Shown here one piece after another: positions 61,955 to 64,000 of a DNA stretch of 64,000 bases. The stretch spans positions 3,348,001 through 3,412,000 of the forward strand of contig NZ_JAUSWX010000001.1 of assembly GCF_030815405.1 (NCBI RefSeq), written 5' to 3'. Each line of letters starts with the position of its first letter. Position 1 is the first letter of the stretch. Both the position numbers and the translations under genes were made by a program. The DNA comes from Agromyces albus (GTDB lineage: Bacteria; Actinomycetota; Actinomycetes; Actinomycetales; Microbacteriaceae). The notes beneath the pieces were generated by a model. It was not told the DNA's origin. It did not search any database and saw nothing but the letters and a program-made list of their open reading frames with translations.

Positions 61955-62803
61955 CTACGGCTTCGGGATGGAGGTGTACGAGTCGGGCCGGCGGTCGCGG
62001 TAGAACTGCCAGGTGTTGCGCACCTCGCGGATGAGGTCGAGGTCGAGGTCGCGGATGACGACCTCCTCGTGCTCATCGGAGCCGTACTCGCCGACGAGGT
62101 TGCCGCGCGGATCGACGAACTGGCTCGACCCGTAGAAGGTGACGGCGAGGTCGCCGTACTCATTGTCTTCGGTGCCGACACGGTTGGGTGCGGCGACGAA
62201 GTAGCCGTTGGCGGCAGCTGCGGCGGGCTGCTCGATCTGCCAGAGCCGGTTCGAGAGGGCCGGCTTCGTGGCGTTCGGGTTGAAGACGATCTGCGCGCCG
62301 TTCAGGCCGAGCTCGCGCCATCCCTCGGGGAAGTGCCGGTCGTAGCAGATGTACACGCCGATCGGCCCGACGGCCGTGTTGAAGATGGGGTAGCCGAGGT
62401 TGCCGGGGCGGAAGTAGAACTTCTCCCAGAACTTGTCGAGGTTCGGGATGTGGTGCTTGCGGTACTTGCCGAGGATCGTGCCGTCGGCATCGACGACGAC
62501 GGCCGTGTTGTAGTAGACGCCCGGCTGTTCCTCTTCGTAGATCGGCAGGATCATGACCATGCCGAGTTCCTTCGCGAGCGCCGCGAAGCGCTGCACGATG
62601 GGGCCGTCGGCCGGCTCGGCGTAGTCGTAGTACTTGACGTCTTCGGTGATGCCGAAGTACGGGCCGTAGAAGAGCTCCTGGAAGCAGATGACCTGTGCGC
62701 CCTGCTCCTTGGCCTGCCGCGCGAAGTCCTCGTGCTTCTGGATCATCGACTCCTTGTCGCCGGTCCAGGTCGTCTGCGTGATGGCCGCCCTGACGATCGT
62801 CAT
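61955..62803 (-). CDS. Beta-ureidopropionase (nitrilase superfamily)
   Basis: A 282-residue nitrilase-superfamily enzyme with the Glu-Lys-Cys triad: Glu43 in CFQELFYGPYF, Lys116 in KYRKHHIP and Cys153 in YICYDRHFPEGW. The sequence resembles bacterial N-carbamoyl-beta-alanine amidohydrolases, which release beta-alanine, CO2 and ammonia. It is the next step after dihydropyrimidinase and the first gene on this strand after the divergent regulator gene. ATG at 62803 has a strong AGGAGG ribosome binding site. Confidence 0.94.
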   Translation of the reverse strand: MTIVRAAITQTTWTGDKESMIQKHEDFARQAKEQGAQVICFQELFYGPYFGITEDVKYYDYAEPADGPIVQRFAALAKELGMVMILPIYEEEQPGVYYNTAVVVDADGTILGKYRKHHIPNLDKFWEKFYFRPGNLGYPIFNTAVGPIGVYICYDRHFPEGWRELGLNGAQIVFNPNATKPALSNRLWQIEQPAAAAANGYFVAAPNRVGTEDNEYGDLAVTFYGSSQFVDPRGNLVGEYGSDEHEEVVIRDLDLDLIREVRNTWQFYRDRRPDSYTSIPKP

Positions 62804-62954
62804 AGTGCCTCCTGAGTCGGTCGGCGTCGTCGCCGCCGCTCGGTGTGCCCTGGGCGTGGAACTCAGTGCTCAGTGCTCACCGGGCGAATGCTGTGACGCC
62901 GAGGGGTAATGCCGATGAGAAGTGCCGAACGGGGCTCGCGACCCGTTCTGTTAT

Positions 62955-62969
62955 TGTTCGGCGTGAACA
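62955..62969. promoter_or_regulatory. Inverted repeat in the divergent promoter region of the pyrimidine cluster
   Basis: TGTTCGGCGTGAACA contains 5-bp arms over a 5-nt spacer in an unusually A/T-rich stretch (62950-63030) between the beta-ureidopropionase and MocR genes. It is a candidate operator. The rest of this 232-nt gap holds the promoters; a tandem CAGTGCT repeat lies near 62863. Confidence 0.35.
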
Positions 62970-63035
62970 TTTCTCTTTTGTTTCACCCTGTGACGCTGTG
63001 GTTACTTATCTTGTCTCTTGCTTCGTGAGGAGGCA

Positions 63036-64000
63036 ATGGTCGTGTCAGGTATTCATATGGCAGGTGCTCAGATGGCAGGTGCTCAGCTGACCGGCGTTCG
63101 CGTCGACGTCTCGGCGCTGATCGCGCTCGCCGAGTTCCCCGAGACGACGCCGCGAGCCATCGCCGGAGTGCTCGCGCGCCTCATCAACACGGGTGAACTG
63201 CCGCAGGGCGCCCGACTCCCGACCGTGCGCGAGCTCGCGGGCGAGCTCGCCGTGAGCCCCGCTACGGTGAGCCAGGCGTGGCAGGCCCTGTCGCGGGCCG
63301 GCCTCATCGAGTCGCGCGGCCGCGCGGGCAGCTTCGTGCGCGAGAGCTCGCCCGGTTGGCTCGCGCCGCGCATGCGCGGCATGGCGCCGCCGAACGATCC
63401 GGTTCGGCTCGACCTCTCCCGAGGGACGCCCGACCCGCTGCTCCTGCCGGCCCTCGGCCCGGCGCTCTCGCGGGTCTCGGTTCGCGCCGAGACCGACAGC
63501 TACCAGGACGAGCCCGTGATCCCCGCGCTCGCCGCGGTGCTCGCCGACTCGTGGCCGTCGCAGGCAGAGTCGATCATGGTCGTCGACGGCGCCCTCGACG
63601 CGATCTCGCGCACGCTCGGGCAACTCGTACGATTCGGGGATCGCGTCGTCGTCGAGAGCCCGGGCTTCCCGCCGTTCCTCGACCTGCTCGACGTGCTCGG
63701 CGCCGAGGCGGTGCCCGTGCGGCTCGACGAGCACGGGATCGTGCCCGAGGCGCTCGCCCGGGCGCTCCTCCGTCGACCGGTCGCCGTGCTGCTCCAGCCC
63801 CGCGCGCAGAACCCGACGGGCGCGTCGATGACCGCCTCGCGCGCGGCCGAGCTGGCCCGCGTCATCCGCTCGGCCAACGACGTCGACGGGCTCATCGTCG
63901 TCGAGGACGACCATTCAGGGCTCATCTCGACCGAAGGTGACGTGACGCTCGGGAACTCCCTGCCCGACCGCGTCGTGCACGTGCGGAGCTTCTCGAAGTC
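63036..64000 (+). CDS. MocR-type regulator of the pyrimidine cluster (partial, cut by the right edge)
   Basis: The frame is open to the end of the window (321 residues seen). An N-terminal GntR winged helix (LINTGELPQGARLPTVRELA, SPATVSQAWQALSRAGLIES) is followed by an aminotransferase-like domain with LLQPRAQNPTGASMT and the PLP lysine as the last complete codon (VRSFSK). The ATG at 63036 has a strong GAGGAGG ribosome binding site. The N-terminus contains two exact copies of the 15-bp word for M-A-G-A-Q. Divergent orientation from beta-ureidopropionase suggests it controls the catabolic cluster, perhaps sensing an amino metabolite such as beta-alanine. Confidence 0.9.
   Translation, partial: MVVSGIHMAGAQMAGAQLTGVRVDVSALIALAEFPETTPRAIAGVLARLINTGELPQGARLPTVRELAGELAVSPATVSQAWQALSRAGLIESRGRAGSFVRESSPGWLAPRMRGMAPPNDPVRLDLSRGTPDPLLLPALGPALSRVSVRAETDSYQDEPVIPALAAVLADSWPSQAESIMVVDGALDAISRTLGQLVRFGDRVVVESPGFPPFLDLLDVLGAEAVPVRLDEHGIVPEALARALLRRPVAVLLQPRAQNPTGASMTASRAAELARVIRSANDVDGLIVVEDDHSGLISTEGDVTLGNSLPDRVVHVRSFSK

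Noticed and set aside
60419..62815. Plus-strand frame of 798 codons opposite the dihydropyrimidinase and beta-ureidopropionase
   Set aside because: Antisense shadow; the real enzymes on the minus strand carry complete catalytic motifs.
62804..63035. Possible riboswitch or tRNA in the divergent gap
   Set aside because: No conserved aptamer or cloverleaf could be recognised; the gap is explained by promoters and an operator-like dyad.

Overview
The window looks like a chromosomal segment of a high-GC Gram-positive bacterium, most likely an actinobacterium of the Microbacteriaceae (Agromyces or Microbacterium type). This is inferred from the strong G/C bias at third codon positions, the actinobacterial families present (DUF3151, DUF3817, Septum_form-type ectodomain, furA-katA pair) and many genes that start 6-8 nt after a TAnnnT hexamer, the layout of leaderless actinobacterial genes. 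I see no rRNA or tRNA gene, insertion sequence, phage gene or CRISPR array. Most of the window is ordinary metabolic chromosome; the interest lies in one catabolic cluster, a few regulatory layouts and short dispersed repeats.

Layout. 0-2.8 kb: a mechanosensitive-channel remnant, a small YV-repeat protein, catalase and a peroxide-type Fur regulator with a 29-bp palindrome upstream. 2.8-12.8 kb: housekeeping genes (TPR protein, a shortened adenine phosphoribosyltransferase, shikimate dehydrogenase homologue, purL, Nudix, nuclease-like protein, zinc alcohol dehydrogenase, short-chain dehydrogenase, chorismate mutase). 12.8-17.1 kb: two ABC exporters, one with a frameshifted permease and one governed by a YtrA-type GntR repressor. 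17.2-26.5 kb: EamA exporter, cupin lipoprotein, dihydrolipoyl dehydrogenase, then two sodium/solute (acetate-type) symporters flanking a LytS/LytTR two-component system. 26.6-32.9 kb: purA, argG, corA and an rRNA/tRNA methyltransferase. 32.9-40.9 kb: a manganese/iron-type ABC importer, a secreted rhamnogalacturonan lyase, a DtxR-family regulator, a HAD phosphatase and an aldo/keto reductase divergent from a MocR regulator. 42.5-48.3 kb: nucleoside hydrolase and ribokinase, a 1057-residue disordered membrane protein, and pyrE. 48.4-52.6 kb: small membrane protein, LysR, enoyl-CoA hydratase, CinA-type amidohydrolase, TetR with a membrane protein.

52.6-64 kb is a coherent catabolic cluster, read as reductive pyrimidine (or hydantoin) degradation: beta-ureidopropionase, dihydropyrimidinase, a luciferase-like flavin oxidoreductase, a two-permease NMT1/THI5-type ABC importer, an omega-aminotransferase and methylmalonate-semialdehyde dehydrogenase, with a divergent MocR regulator at the right edge. 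No dihydropyrimidine dehydrogenase is encoded here, which makes the luciferase-like enzyme the most interesting gene of the window.

Across the window the 9-mer GGATGCCGC (or its complement) occurs about forty times, inside genes, directly after stop codons, and as inverted pairs that form the stems of terminator-like hairpins. A second repeat family (a palindrome with GGTGGTCGAGTAG-like arms) occurs in five places, and in two of them it supplies the last residues and the stop codon of a gene.
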